A model generated the notes under the pieces. It did no database searches. It had not been told where the DNA came from and saw nothing but the letters and a program-made list of their open reading frames with translations. A stretch of 64,000 nucleotides of DNA, from the NCBI RefSeq assembly GCF_000003815.2, contig NC_049981.1, forward strand, positions 8,990,731-9,054,730, read 5' to 3'. Made by a program: the position numbers and the translations under genes. Positions 45,100 through 55,015 of this stretch are shown here, piece by piece. This DNA is from Branchiostoma floridae (lineage: Eukaryota; Chordata; Leptocardii; Amphioxiformes; Branchiostomatidae). How positions within the stretch are numbered: position 1 is the first letter of the stretch; every line of letters begins with the position of its first letter.

Positions 45100-45806
45100 T
45101 CTATGCTGCCTGGTCTTGGCCTCCATAGCAGGCTCTCTATGGCCTTTTTTGGCTCATAGTACACTTTTGCTGGCCATTTCTTTTTGTACTGGGTCGCTGA
45201 TTGCTGGTCTTTTCTGACTGCCGGCCATGTAGAGCCTGCATGGAAACGGCGCTACAAAGTGATATTAAAAACGATTAGCCATTCATCGGCCTTACTAACA
45301 CACACGTTAGGAATAATTCACAACTCCGTGAGAGGCAATTCACGTGTCGGCTGCAAGCATTTTACAACTCGAGCTTCAGATGGGGAAACCCCCATTTGTC
45401 ACTCGCTACGCGTCCCGCCCGAGCAAAGGCATCAGGCATGCCAAAAGAACGTCGAACTGTTAAGTTTTTTACTTCTGTATCTTCAAAAAGCTGTTTGACC
45501 CCAAAACCGTTAGAGGATTGTCGTGTCAGTGCACACGGGTTGTGACAGCGCCCTGTCCGATTGAGATACGTCCAGTTTATTAGCCGTCCACGGGAGGCAG
45601 GAAATTCGCACCTCCTAGTCAATCGCCCTAATCGTTTTTTAATATCACTTTTTAGCGCCGTTTCCGTGCAGGCTCTACATGGCCGGCAGTCAGAAAAGGC
45701 CAGCAATCAGCGACCCAGTACAAAAAGAAATGGACAGCAATGGTGCACTATGAGCCAAAAAAAGCCATAGAGACCTTGCTATTGAGGCTAGCCTGGTCTC
45801 TCCATG
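45100..45806. mobile_element. Long inverted-repeat element (180-bp arms)
   Basis: The left arm (about 45100-45286) matches the reverse complement of the right arm (about 45628-45806), including 'tactgggtcgctgattgctg', 'gactgccggccatgtagagc' and 'ggaaacggcgct' with scattered differences. The 340-bp centre is GC-richer. A 114-codon minus frame across the right arm is not convincing. It is likely a fold-back or MITE-like element. Confidence 0.75.
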
Positions 45807-45931
45807 TACACTCACCAAAACCCTTCTCACACTCTATATGCATCCTGACAAGAGGCATCTACATAACCTCTTGTCTTGGGGCCTTGACGCTCTCCTGAAT
45901 TACATGTACAAACTGGTAGGCTGACAACATC

Positions 45932-46089
45932 TTGCGGCTCGACGCTTCTTCTCTACAACTTGGTGATTGTTTGCTGCGAGACGTGGTCCAAAATGCTTTG
46001 CCTGTACTGCTATTCCGTTTGTTCCGATGTGAGGTACCTTCGCCTAATAGGGTTTTAATATTGTCCCATGCCAATGTAGTACTTAACAT
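45932..46089 (-). pseudogene. Transposon-protein-like fragment (minus)
   Basis: A minus frame reads LAWDNIKTLLGEGTSHRN. This recalls a 'WDN...GEGTSHRVNG' motif that I associate with an invertebrate transposon protein, but I cannot name the family with confidence. The frame continues to about 45859. Confidence 0.3.
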
Positions 46090-46107
46090 AAGGTTGTATG
46101 TTGTCCC

Positions 46108-46455
46108 GTATTCCCAGACGCAACGTGCACTGGAACTACCTACACTTCAGAAGACAACGAGCAGACCTGATTCTTCTATTCAAGGTAACACATGCGCTAG
46201 TCCGCAAATCACTGCAATCTGTGCAACAGGCCAATGTTTAAGCCTAGTCTGGCAACGTCCACAAGGGGTCACTCGTACTTGCACCAGATATAGTGTTCCA
46301 AGGGCTAATTTCTATCCGGCAAGAGTGATACCTTGGTGGAGCAAGCTTTCCGAACAGACGGTGACTAGCAGTTCAGTGAACATTTTCAAATCAAGGTTGG
46401 TTGCCGAATGGAATACACACAAGGACCTACATGACTACGAGTTTTCTTACTGAGC
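46108..46455 (+). pseudogene. CR1/L2-like ORF2, 3' half
   Basis: Starts with the same 32 bases that end the fragment at 42516-42547 and carries on: the frame gives RRQRADLILLFKVTHALV, later VIPWWSKLSEQTVTSSSVN and FKSRLVAEW, then TAC TGA at 46449-46455. This is the usual C-terminus (NxFK.RLD..W) of CR1/L2 ORF2. One or more frameshifts are present. Confidence 0.8.
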
Positions 46456-47054
46456 CAACAGTGCAGAGAAGGAGAGAATGCAGGCCAGAAGCTAATGCCC
46501 CGTAGTCCAAATATCGCACAGCCTTATTACTCTATGGGTGCCGACTGGCTGTTTCTTTATGGTGAATATTCAAGGTGAATGTAATACTAACACTTTCCGT
46601 TTTTTTTCGCTAGGTTTTGGCCAAATTATCAATTTTAGGGTCTCTGTTAAACTTTACACTTCAAGTTACAATCTATATCACTCCTGACTTTAGGTCTATA
46701 CATTTTTTCTGTTTTGGAACTCAGTATTGCAGAGATTTCACCTCCAATACACATAACAGGCTTTGTCAGTATCATTGTGCACAGACACCAGAGATCCTTG
46801 TGATCTACCGGACTCTATGGCGGACAGGTTCATGGACTGTAAAACAGAAGAATGTCAATGCCTGCCTACTGCCAAAGTTTGTAGCTTTTCAATAATATTT
46901 CCTGAACACATGTATCTCCTTGCCCATTGTTGCCTTTTTGGAGACTTTGAAAAGTGCAGTGACTGATGGACAAAGAGATGACGATGAGGGCAGTGATGAT
47001 GATCACTGATAGTTTGTAATTATTGTACATCCAAATGTAATTTTCTGGCATCAC
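46456..47054. other. No feature seen
   Basis: Ordinary sequence with a GATGATGA run near 46980-47005. Confidence 0.5.
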
Positions 47055-47190
47055 TGCGGAAATGCTTAAAGCCGGTGGTGAACCTGTTGTCAACTGAAAG
47101 TTGCAACTTTGGAAACAGGCCTGGAATTCAGGAGAAGTGCCAGAGAACTGGAAAGACGGTTGTTTGCATTTAAAAGAAGGGTAACCTGAC
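47055..47190 (+). pseudogene. RT N-terminal fragment (L1/RTE-like), decayed
   Basis: Frames with stops read MLKAGGEPVVN, stop, then SGEVPENWKDGCL and later NLTECN. This corresponds to the '.EMLK.GG..V......W..G..P..WK.G.I.P..KKGD...C.NWR' stretch before the RT core. It is dead and short. Confidence 0.65.
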
Positions 47191-47397
47191 AGAATGTAAC
47201 ATTTCACTTGTCCAAGGACAAATGGAAGATTCCTGAACATATGTAACTCCCCAAACGAGCCTGCCTCAAAACCCTTCTTGTAGAGTATCATGTATTAATG
47301 GTTAGTGGATCAGGCCCAGGCCGGTCACAACCTGGCAGGAGCAACCTAGCAGCAGCGCTAAATATTACATATTTACTCCACATTCTGAATAATTAAT
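47191..47397. other. Spacer between two retrotransposon scraps
   Basis: Contains 'aggcccaggccgg' and a non-recognised remainder of about 200 bp. Confidence 0.4.
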
Positions 47398-47530
47398 TTG
47401 TTTTACATGGACGTAGTGGATCTAAAAGAGAAAGGACTGACTATGGACACAGCTCCAAGTAATGTTGCGGACAGGGCCAGACGGAGAGCATCCTTACCAA
47501 CGCCCCAAGGCCCAGAAGAGGATTGGTTCA
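47398..47530 (+). pseudogene. Retrotransposon C-terminal scrap
   Basis: The frame reads MDVVDLKEKGLTMDTAPSNV then ADRARRRASLPTPQGPEEDW. The '.D...KGLT...A..A.DR..WR.L' pattern is a common end of RTE/L1-like ORF2, where the Trp is usual; here it is Arg. Confidence 0.5.
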
Positions 47531-47937
47531 TACCGGTGCCAATGATTATGCCGAACCAGATGGTGCAATGGCAAGGAGCTGCATGATCCTGTGTTCCAGC
47601 CAAGCACACAGAAACATATCGGAGACCTCGATAAGACCAAAGACTCCCTTGTCGAGGCTGCTTAGATGCCAAAAAATCTCCTTTCTGGAGATTTTGGGTA
47701 ATTAGCAACAAATAAAAGATTTATGTCGGCCATCCATTTCCGTTTCCAATCTGCCCTGTCTGCAGGAGAGTCAGGTTCTTTTTTTGTAGTTAATAGTCTG
47801 AACGGTCTGGGATATGGAGATGACCTAGTGAGCATGGCGGAACAGATCCTAAAACATGAGGACTTCCAGTGGATAGTTGATATAAAAAATTGTCTCCATT
47901 TATGGCTATGTATATTAGAAATGCACATGATATAGCT
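47531..47937. other. No feature seen
   Basis: Short open frames on both strands; nothing recognised. Confidence 0.45.
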
Positions 47938-48065
47938 AGAATAAAAACTAGAAAGGCCGACATTTGCTTAGGAGCAAATACAGCATATTTCATCCATACC
48001 TTTTCCCATACAACATTTAACTGTCTCAAATAACCCCTGCTCGAAAATGGAACATTTAGGGGCAC
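47938..48065 (+). repeat. Family A-associated head block
   Basis: 'actagaaaggccgacatttg' and the following 'gcaaatacagcatatttcat' match the blocks at 50800 and 59238, where they stand next to family A tails. Confidence 0.7.
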
Positions 48066-48279
48066 ACCCCAGTTTCTCGTCCCCATTGAAACGTATAGTT
48101 AAGAGACTATTTTCAACGACGCCGTATTTCCAAACAAAATTTTCCCCGGGAATTACACCTATACAGTATACAGGAAGTAAAATGTACCATCTGGTCTAAC
48201 ATATCTGATTTGCAAGAAAATTGTAGGACCTAAAATCTTACAATATCCTAATGAATTTCGAAAGCCTGTAGCGATGACA

Positions 48280-49668
48280 TTATCGGTCAAGCTGCCCGGG
48301 GCGCTTCACTGTTTGCGTCCTCGGAGCGATACCCGGAAGCCAAGATGTGTCGACAAAAACTTACCAAAAACAACATATAGGGGTCGAAGTTTATACTAGC
48401 AGCGGATCCGCTACGCTAATTTTACTCTGAGTAAGTGGGCACTAAGGGACTNNNNNNNNNNNNNNNNNNNNNNNNNNNNNNNNNNNNNNNNNNNNNNNNN
48501 NNNNNNNNNNNNNNNNNNNNNNNNNNNNNNNNNNNNNNNNNNNNNNNNNNNNNNNNNNNNNNNNNNNNNNNNNNNNNNTCAAGATTTCAAAATTTCCCGG
48601 GCCTCAACAAGCTTGAGACGCCTCGCGCCCGAGTTCGGCGCCCGGCAAGGCAAAAAAAGTTGGTGGCTTCGGCGCTCCATATGCTGAAATTCGCTCAGTA
48701 TTCACTCAGTAATATTTTCCTGCCGCGCCTTTGACTCTATCTCTGTTAAACACCGCTACAACGTTGTAAAACTATTGATGTTACAATAGTATTTACCGTT
48801 TTAACGCTGGTATAAAGGTGGGCGGAGTAAATATCGGTCAAATTTGTTTGCCTTTCTTTGGAAGCTGGCGCGGCAAAGACATGAAGCCGAAGTTCTACTG
48901 TATGGTATAATAAGTTCTCGATAAAGTTACCAAAATGCGACGTAAAAAATGTACTTCCGGTTTGCAATGCCACCATTCAGTCACGGTGACAAAATTCAGC
49001 GCCTTAGAAAAACTTGCATATCTTGCCAACATCTGTGCACCAACACATGTCGGTATTTTCCTAAGATTTTACCGAAAAAATGACAGGAAAAAGCCTCTTT
49101 TCTTTCATAATTTTGAACGCTCTGGAAGACGACTGGTGACATAGTGCACGTGCTGTCTGTGAAACCGACGGTGAGACTTGTAAATTCAGCGACTTGAGCT
49201 CAAATCAAACGCACGCAGTACAAGACGTGCCCAACCCAATTCGCATGTGGGAAATGTTGTTATACGTGTCGTTACCATAACAACAGCCTTGGCTGCAGTC
49301 TTTAGATATACCGATTAGACAGGGCGTGCCACTTTATGCGAAAAATTGAATTAACTTGCGACCAATCACAGCCAGCAGCGGCTCCAACAAAGGCGGTAAC
49401 ATAACGTCAATCAAGAAGAGGCACGAAACTTTGCGAAAATAAACCGAGAAACTGCGATGTTTGGGACTGGATAACATACACAAGTATCTCGCTAAGGCGT
49501 CGACCTGTGAGGAAGTGGACGACGCGGAAACTATTGCTTCTACTACAACTGTTGAGCGACAAGGACAAGGGGCAGCGGTGCAGTCAGGGCTGACACCGAT
49601 CGCGAGGAAACGACGCCAGGGCCGCGGTGGACGGCTCGACTGTCGAGCCCGTCTCAAATCCAAGAAAA
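48280..49668. other. CpG-richer zone, possible orphan promoter
   Basis: After 30 kb of AT-rich DNA, CpG dinucleotides become frequent (gcccggggcgc, cgcctcgcgcccgag, tggcgcggc). ACTTCCGG (ETS-like) lies at about 48953-48960 and several short GC boxes are present. A 127-N gap (48452-48578) is inside. Frames at 49334-49741 (minus, 135 codons) and 49461-49721 (plus, 86 codons) are long here because GC-rich DNA has few stops; neither has a known domain. Confidence 0.4.
48452..48578. other. Assembly gap (127 N)
   Basis: A run of N; the content is unknown. Confidence 0.99.
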
Positions 49669-49788
49669 ATGGCACAAGAGGCGGCAGTGGCTTCGTCACA
49701 TCGGAGACGAGTGGTGTGTGACGTGTGTTTACAGTTTGCACCAGGAGAAAAACATCCTTTAACGATTCCTTTGTCGGCTGTTTTTAAA
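49669..49788 (+). CDS. Candidate first exon, unknown protein
   Basis: ATG in good context (aaaaATGG) opens a frame MAQEAAVASSHRRRVVCDVC, continuing to LTIPLSAVFK and a possible donor (AAA|gtatga) at 49789. It holds a CxxC. It sits at the downstream edge of the CpG-richer zone, as a first exon would. There is no match to a known family and no downstream exon found. Confidence 0.25.
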
Positions 49789-49794
49789 GTATGA

Positions 49795-50129
49795 AAATAG
49801 GAAGCGTGACTACTGAGAAAAGAATCTGAACTAACCAAGGATTTTATCTGATAAAAGCTCCTTGAACTAACGTGTCGGATTCGTCATAAATTCCAATTTC
49901 CCGTTAAATGCATTTTAAATCGTACAAGGTCCGGGTGATTCCGATCGGAGTTTGCAGGCATTGCAAATTAGAATCGTGAATAAAAGTGAATGTTACGGAA
50001 TAAATAGTATCATAATATATTTCTTTTGTCATGCTTGTTCATTTGCTTACGCGCCTTCAACAATAAAAGTGGCATAATACAGACACAAAGTTAACATGTT
50101 GCTGCAACATCGTGCTGGCAAAATGTATG
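49795..50129. other. No feature seen
   Basis: AT-rich sequence; nothing recognised. Confidence 0.5.
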
Positions 50130-50795
50130 TTTATTCATATAAACATTGCACAGGTAACACAATTGTTTAGATTTACAGTTCAAAACATTCTAACGATAAA
50201 TATTGATGAGGAAATAATCATTCTCGCCATTGTTAAACTTATCAAAACTAAACTGGCAATTTTCCCGCGATTTCCGCCAAGTAAAATTCTGGCGGGAACA
50301 CTGCAGTATACACGGAATCGTGAGGCCCCGCTTATGAATATTAATTAGCCTTCGCCCTCTTCGCGCACAGGTGTGGGCTCTGTGCGGGGTCACGGAGGCT
50401 GCGCAGGTGTGTGGGGTCACTGGAGTTCACGGCAGGAGGCCGAAAGAAAACCAATTTCCCCTCAGAAAAGTACTGAAATTAAGCATTTTAAAGTAGTTGA
50501 TGCCAAAGATTTTACTTGGATCATTTTACCAACTATCTAATGCCTATCTACACCAAATTTCAGGCCATTCCATTGTAAGACCAGGGTACAGGGGGCCAAA
50601 ATATACCGTTTGCGTCAAAACATGACCTTTAAACCTCAATAAAATCATTTTAGAGGCAGATATGAAAAAAATGAGAAAAAAGCATCAAGGTATTGGCCCA
50701 TTCTACCCCTGTGCCGAATTTCAGATCATTCGGTCCAGGAACGGCGGAGATGAATCACTTTGAAGATTTGACAGGAGAAAGAAAGAAGAAACATT
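50130..50795 (+). repeat. Family A copy with GAATATTAATTAG head
   Basis: 50130-50250 resembles 60070-60210. 50285-50440 (GGCGGGAACACTGC, ccccgcttatgaatattaat, ...ggtcacgg) resembles 61580-61735. The family A body and tail ('gatttgacaggagaaagaaa') follow to 50795. This is the short, nearly VNTR-free form. Confidence 0.75.
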
Positions 50796-50799
50796 ACGA

Positions 50800-51408
50800 A
50801 TACTAGAAAGGCCGACATTTGCTTGAGAGCACATGCAGCATATTTCAGCCATCTCCCTCCCCATGCAACAATATTCCAAAATCACCCATGTGCAAAAATC
50901 GAACACTTTTGTTTAAAAGTCACTTCCACTAATGACACTTAATGACACCCAAAAATGAATCTTACAAAATTCCTAGTGCAAGAATGGACTCTTCCAGTGC
51001 ACCCCATGTGAATTTGCACAATAGACCAGTCCAGAAATACTCTCACTGAAAACATGGTCAAGGTTGAACTAAGCAAAAAAGGCATGAAAAGGTAAAATAG
51101 ACCAGTCCAAAAACACTTCCACTAAAAATGGAATATTGAATCATCACCTTTCTAAAACTAAATTTGAAAACATCCCCATGCAAAAATTGACTCTTCTTGC
51201 CATGCCCCTATGTAAAGTGGTGCAGTCCAAAAATACATCCGCTAAAATTGGACTTGGACGTAATCACCAAGTCCCAAAAGTGGATTTTAAAAATCCCCCC
51301 ATGTAAGGATGGAATCTTCCAGCACAACCTATGTAAAATTGCAAAGTTGACCAGTCAAAAAATAACCACACTGAAACACTTTGACATATCAAGTCACCTA
51401 AGTCCATA
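50800..51408 (+). repeat. Composite repeat segment, copy 1 left part
   Basis: Begins with the 'ctagaaaggccgacatttgc' head. From 50879 it is homologous to 56663-57180 at high identity (words such as 'gcaagaatggactcttccag' and 'catcaccttt'). 'Gcaagaatggactcttcc'-type phrases recur within it as internal degenerate units of about 100-120 bp. Confidence 0.75.
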
Positions 51409-51982
51409 AACAAATTTTTAAAAAATGCCCCCCTCCATGCAAGAATGGACTCTTCCAGTACACCCCGTGTAAATTGCAAAATAGTCCAGTTCAAAAATAC
51501 TCCCACTGAGAGACATTATCTAATCAACAGTCCAAAGATGAATTTAAAAAATATGTACCCCCTCCGTGCCAGAGTGGACTCATCCAGATAACACCGGGCT
51601 CACTGATTGGCTGCCAATCTCCTTCGGGATGTTGACTCAGGCTACGTGATTAGTTGCCTCTTTAATCAAGTTACTAGTATATATAGACATGTGCACATGC
51701 TGTCTTCAGGTGGGAGGGACCCTCTGGCCAGTGGAGAATTACCAAAAAAGTCCCCAAATACATCATTTCAAAGTGATTTATGCCAGAAATTATACATGGG
51801 TCATTTGAATGAATATCTAGTGCACCTATTTACCAAAATGTAGGTCATTTGGTTACAAGACCAGGGAACAGGACCCAAAAGCGTACGTTTTTGGTAAAAC
51901 AACGGCCAAAAAATTCCAAAATTAAGCATTTTGTTGTACCGTATGCCAAAAGTGTTAACGAATTCACGTGCGCATATGTACA
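51409..51982 (+). repeat. Inverted arm 1 (575 bp)
   Basis: The reverse complement of this block is found at about 54435-55009 with almost no differences; both encode the same 78-codon frame (51607-51843 plus, 54573-54809 minus). A third, more diverged copy in plus orientation is at 58272-58765. It includes the start of a family A unit at the inner end. Confidence 0.85.
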
Positions 51983-54024
51983 TATAGGCTAATATAGCCC
52001 TCTCATGCATACTAGTACAGCCATCTCATTTTTCCTAGGACATCAGTTCAGTAAGAGGGATGTAATCATCTGAATCAAACAAAAGAGGGCTATATTAGCC
52101 TATATGTGCATTTACTACCTACAACAACATAACACCTCGTTTTGACTTCTTACAATAGTACATTGTAGTACTATCCTGGCTAGTCAAAACACAATGTCTA
52201 GGTGATGAGTTAAGTTAAAGTATCTGAGTGTTGAATAAAATGTCAAAAATATTAGCGAACAGCAAAATATGATGATTTAAAAATGTATAAACGGAAATGT
52301 CATATTCCGAGAGAGGCAATGGTGTTTATTTTGTTCAATGTGTTTGCAACATGAATTTCGATGCCGTCATAAGATGCGACTTATTCATTTACACTTAGAT
52401 TAATGTACCTCAATGACAATCTGCGCATTGATATAATACTTTGCACTGACAATAACCTGTTATATCTGGAAACAATGTTATAAAATGAAGGACATATGGC
52501 TATAATATTTGTTGCATTAACAGTTAGTGTTTCACAGTCACACAATACATAGCATACTAGTACAACTATATTGATATTCTTATTATAAACAATGGCATGG
52601 CTATGAATATGAAAATAAAGAGTAATATGAAGGATTTCATATGTATAAAGTTTCAACTTTTCTATTGTTGTCTACTAGCTTACCTTTACATTATCTCCAA
52701 AATTCTACAATAATATGCAGATAAGCTGCTGTAAACTTGTCTGCCTGGATCTTTTGTTCATCACTCATTCAATCAGTGATGACAGGTTGCATGAATCCTG
52801 GCACCTGTGAATACAAGGAAATAGTAGAAAGATTTCATGGAAGACTTATTGATCACATCCACAAAATCAGATTGCATGTCTTAATTGAACAGATTAGATA
52901 GCTTTGTAAGTATTGAATTACAACTTTTCCTACAGCAACCAGCAGGAACTTCACCTTATGCATTATGAAAAGCAGATGTCGTTGCCATACTATGCCATGA
53001 CTACTTGTTAAGTATCAGTAATGCTCTTCCCTATAATTTTGGAAAAACTGTATTGTAATTAGTGTCACTAAAGTTTTGACCAGCCTGAAAAATTGCAAGA
53101 AAAAAAAGATAATCCCTACCTACCGACCCTAGTTTTTTTCAGGAATGAAACAGAAAACACAACATTTTTTTTCCTAGGCCTTGGTACAAATCACAAACTG
53201 CAGTGTCAAAATGCACATTCTGTTATTTGCACCTAGCATATAGGTACCTTCACCTCCAATATATTTTTTTAGTATTTAGGAACTGGTGTGTTTACCTGTG
53301 TGTTTCTAAAGACTGGTACTTTACCAGTGTTTTTGTTGCATTTAGGGACAGGTATATTAACTTGCACATAGATAGTGTTCATATTGAGAAACTAGTATTC
53401 ACTTGCATTTTTATCCGATGGTGATAGAATAGATAGAACACCCAGGAACCGGAGCTAAAACGGATCAGCGCAGAGCCAATGGGAAATGTCAGCTCCAGTC
53501 AGGCTTACAGGCCATTTGTCTTTTTAAGTATCCAGTATTTGAGTATAGTATACTGTGAGCGCTACTAGTACTATATAGTAGAGGCCGTGTACTAGTACAA
53601 GTAATTGTGCACCCCATTTGTCAGCTCATTTCGTGCAATTATCCGGGTTGTGCAACAATGCAAAGTTAAGCACCGGTTTGGGATGCGACTAACAATATGG
53701 CCGTCTGATTTGCTGTACTGTTATTGACACTACAGGATTGGGTAAACAAAGGTTGTATAGTTGAGCATTTCGTGCAAATATCTGGGTTGCACAACACCGG
53801 TTTGACATTTGGAATTTCCGTGCAATTAACAGAATTGTGCGGTAATCCGCTGTGCAATGGACCAATCATGAAGCCCCGCCTCCTGTTCGATCGATCATGT
53901 TTTAATTTCAAACATCTGTCAAAAACAGCACTTGACAGACAGAACTGGCCACAGTTTGATCAGGATCAGTCCATTACATGGCTTCCACTGTATATAATAT
54001 ACAAGCAAAATATGCCCTTCAAGA
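51983..54024. other. Spacer between inverted arms
   Basis: Begins with a 24-bp inverted repeat, ACATATAGGCTAATATAGCC at 51983 onward and its complement ending near 52107, with about 77 bases between. The rest is AT-rich. On minus, 52672-52808 has splice-like borders (cacag and AAG|gtaagc) around a frame with stops, which I do not accept as an exon. Nothing else is recognised. Confidence 0.45.
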
Positions 54025-54434
54025 GTCACCGCAGCTCTTCTTCTTTCTCCTGTCAAATCTTCAAATCGATTCAACTCCGTCGTTCCTGGACCGAATTACT
54101 TGAAATTTGGCACAAGGGTAGAGTGGGTCAATAACCAGTTGCTTTTTTCTCATTTTTTCATATCTTCCTTTAAAATGATTTTATTCATGTTTTTTGGCAA
54201 TTTTTATGTACATTTTGCCCCCCTGTACCCTGGTATTACAGCCGAATGACCTGAAATTTGGTACAGAGGTGCCTTGATCATATGCCCACAAAAATCCAAA
54301 AACAATGGTATTTTTTGGTATAAGGTACAGCAAAATGCTTAATTTTGGCATTTTTTGCCCCAAAAATGACATTTTTGGCTCCTTTGCCCCCATTTTACAA
54401 CCAAATGACCTGAAATTTGGTATAGGAGCGCCGT
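54025..54434 (-). repeat. Family A tail and units (minus)
   Basis: On minus this continues inverted arm 2 into family A. 'tgacctgaaatttggta' on plus occurs at 54248 and 54407 and a variant at 54568, spacing about 160 bp. The plus-strand start 'cttctttctcctgtcaaatc' is the inverted family tail. So arm 2 carries the full right half of the element that arm 1 lacks. Confidence 0.8.
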
Positions 54435-55009
54435 CTACATATGCGCACGTGAATTCGTTAACACTTTTGGCATACGGTACAACAAAATGCTTAATTTTGG
54501 AATTTTTTGGCCGTTGTTTTACCAAAAACGTACGCTTTTGGGTCCTGTTCCCTGGTCTTGTAACCAAATGACCTACATTTTGGTAAATAGGTGCACTAGA
54601 TATTCATTCAAATGACCCATGTATAATTTCTGGCATAAATCACTTTGAAATGATGTATTTGGGGACTTTTTTGGTAATTCTCCACTGGCCAGAGGGTCCC
54701 TCCCACCTGAAGACAGCATGTGCACATGTCTATATATACTAGTAACTTGATTAAAGAGGCAACTAATCACGTAGCCTGAGTCAACATCCCGAAGGAGATT
54801 GGCAGCCAATCAGTGAGCCCGGTGTTATCTGGATGAGTCCACTCTGGCACGGAGGGGGTACATATTTTTTAAATTCATCTTTGGACTGTTGATTAGATAA
54901 TGTCTCTCAGTGGGAGTATTTTTGAACTGGACTATTTTGCAATTTACACGGGGTGTACTGGAAGAGTCCATTCTTGCATGGAGGGGGGCATTTTTTTAAA
55001 ATTTGTTTA
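54435..55009 (-). repeat. Inverted arm 2 (575 bp)
   Basis: Near-identical reverse complement of 51409-51982. The outer border abuts the 204-bp satellite at about 55010-55016. Confidence 0.85.
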
Positions 55010-55015
55010 AAGACT

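Larger units (their letters stand above)
42548..46107. other. 3.56-kb block interrupting the CR1/L2-like element
   Basis: It lies between two retrotransposon halves that share an identical 32-bp sequence at their broken ends (42516-42547 and 46108-46139). It contains a family A relic, a pogo-like end, and a long inverted-repeat element. Sequence not itemised elsewhere (42548-43124, 43691-44220, 44391-45099) shows nothing recognisable, apart from a hairpin of about 75 bp at 44905-44990. Confidence 0.55.

Noticed and set aside
45362-45706. 114-codon minus frame
   Set aside because: It runs through the right arm of a long inverted repeat and has no recognisable domain.
49334-49741. 135-codon minus frame and overlapping 86-codon plus frame in GC-rich DNA
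   Set aside because: Long frames are expected where stops are rare. Neither shows a domain, and they overlap each other on opposite strands.
51607-51843. 78-codon open frame identical to one on the opposite strand at 54573-54809
   Set aside because: Identity is explained by the near-identical inverted repeat arms. The peptide has no known domain, and the third copy at 58272-58765 is diverged.
52672-52808. Minus-strand segment with cacag acceptor and AAG|gtaagc donor
   Set aside because: All frames through it contain stops, and it does not match the expected WDR11 C-terminus.
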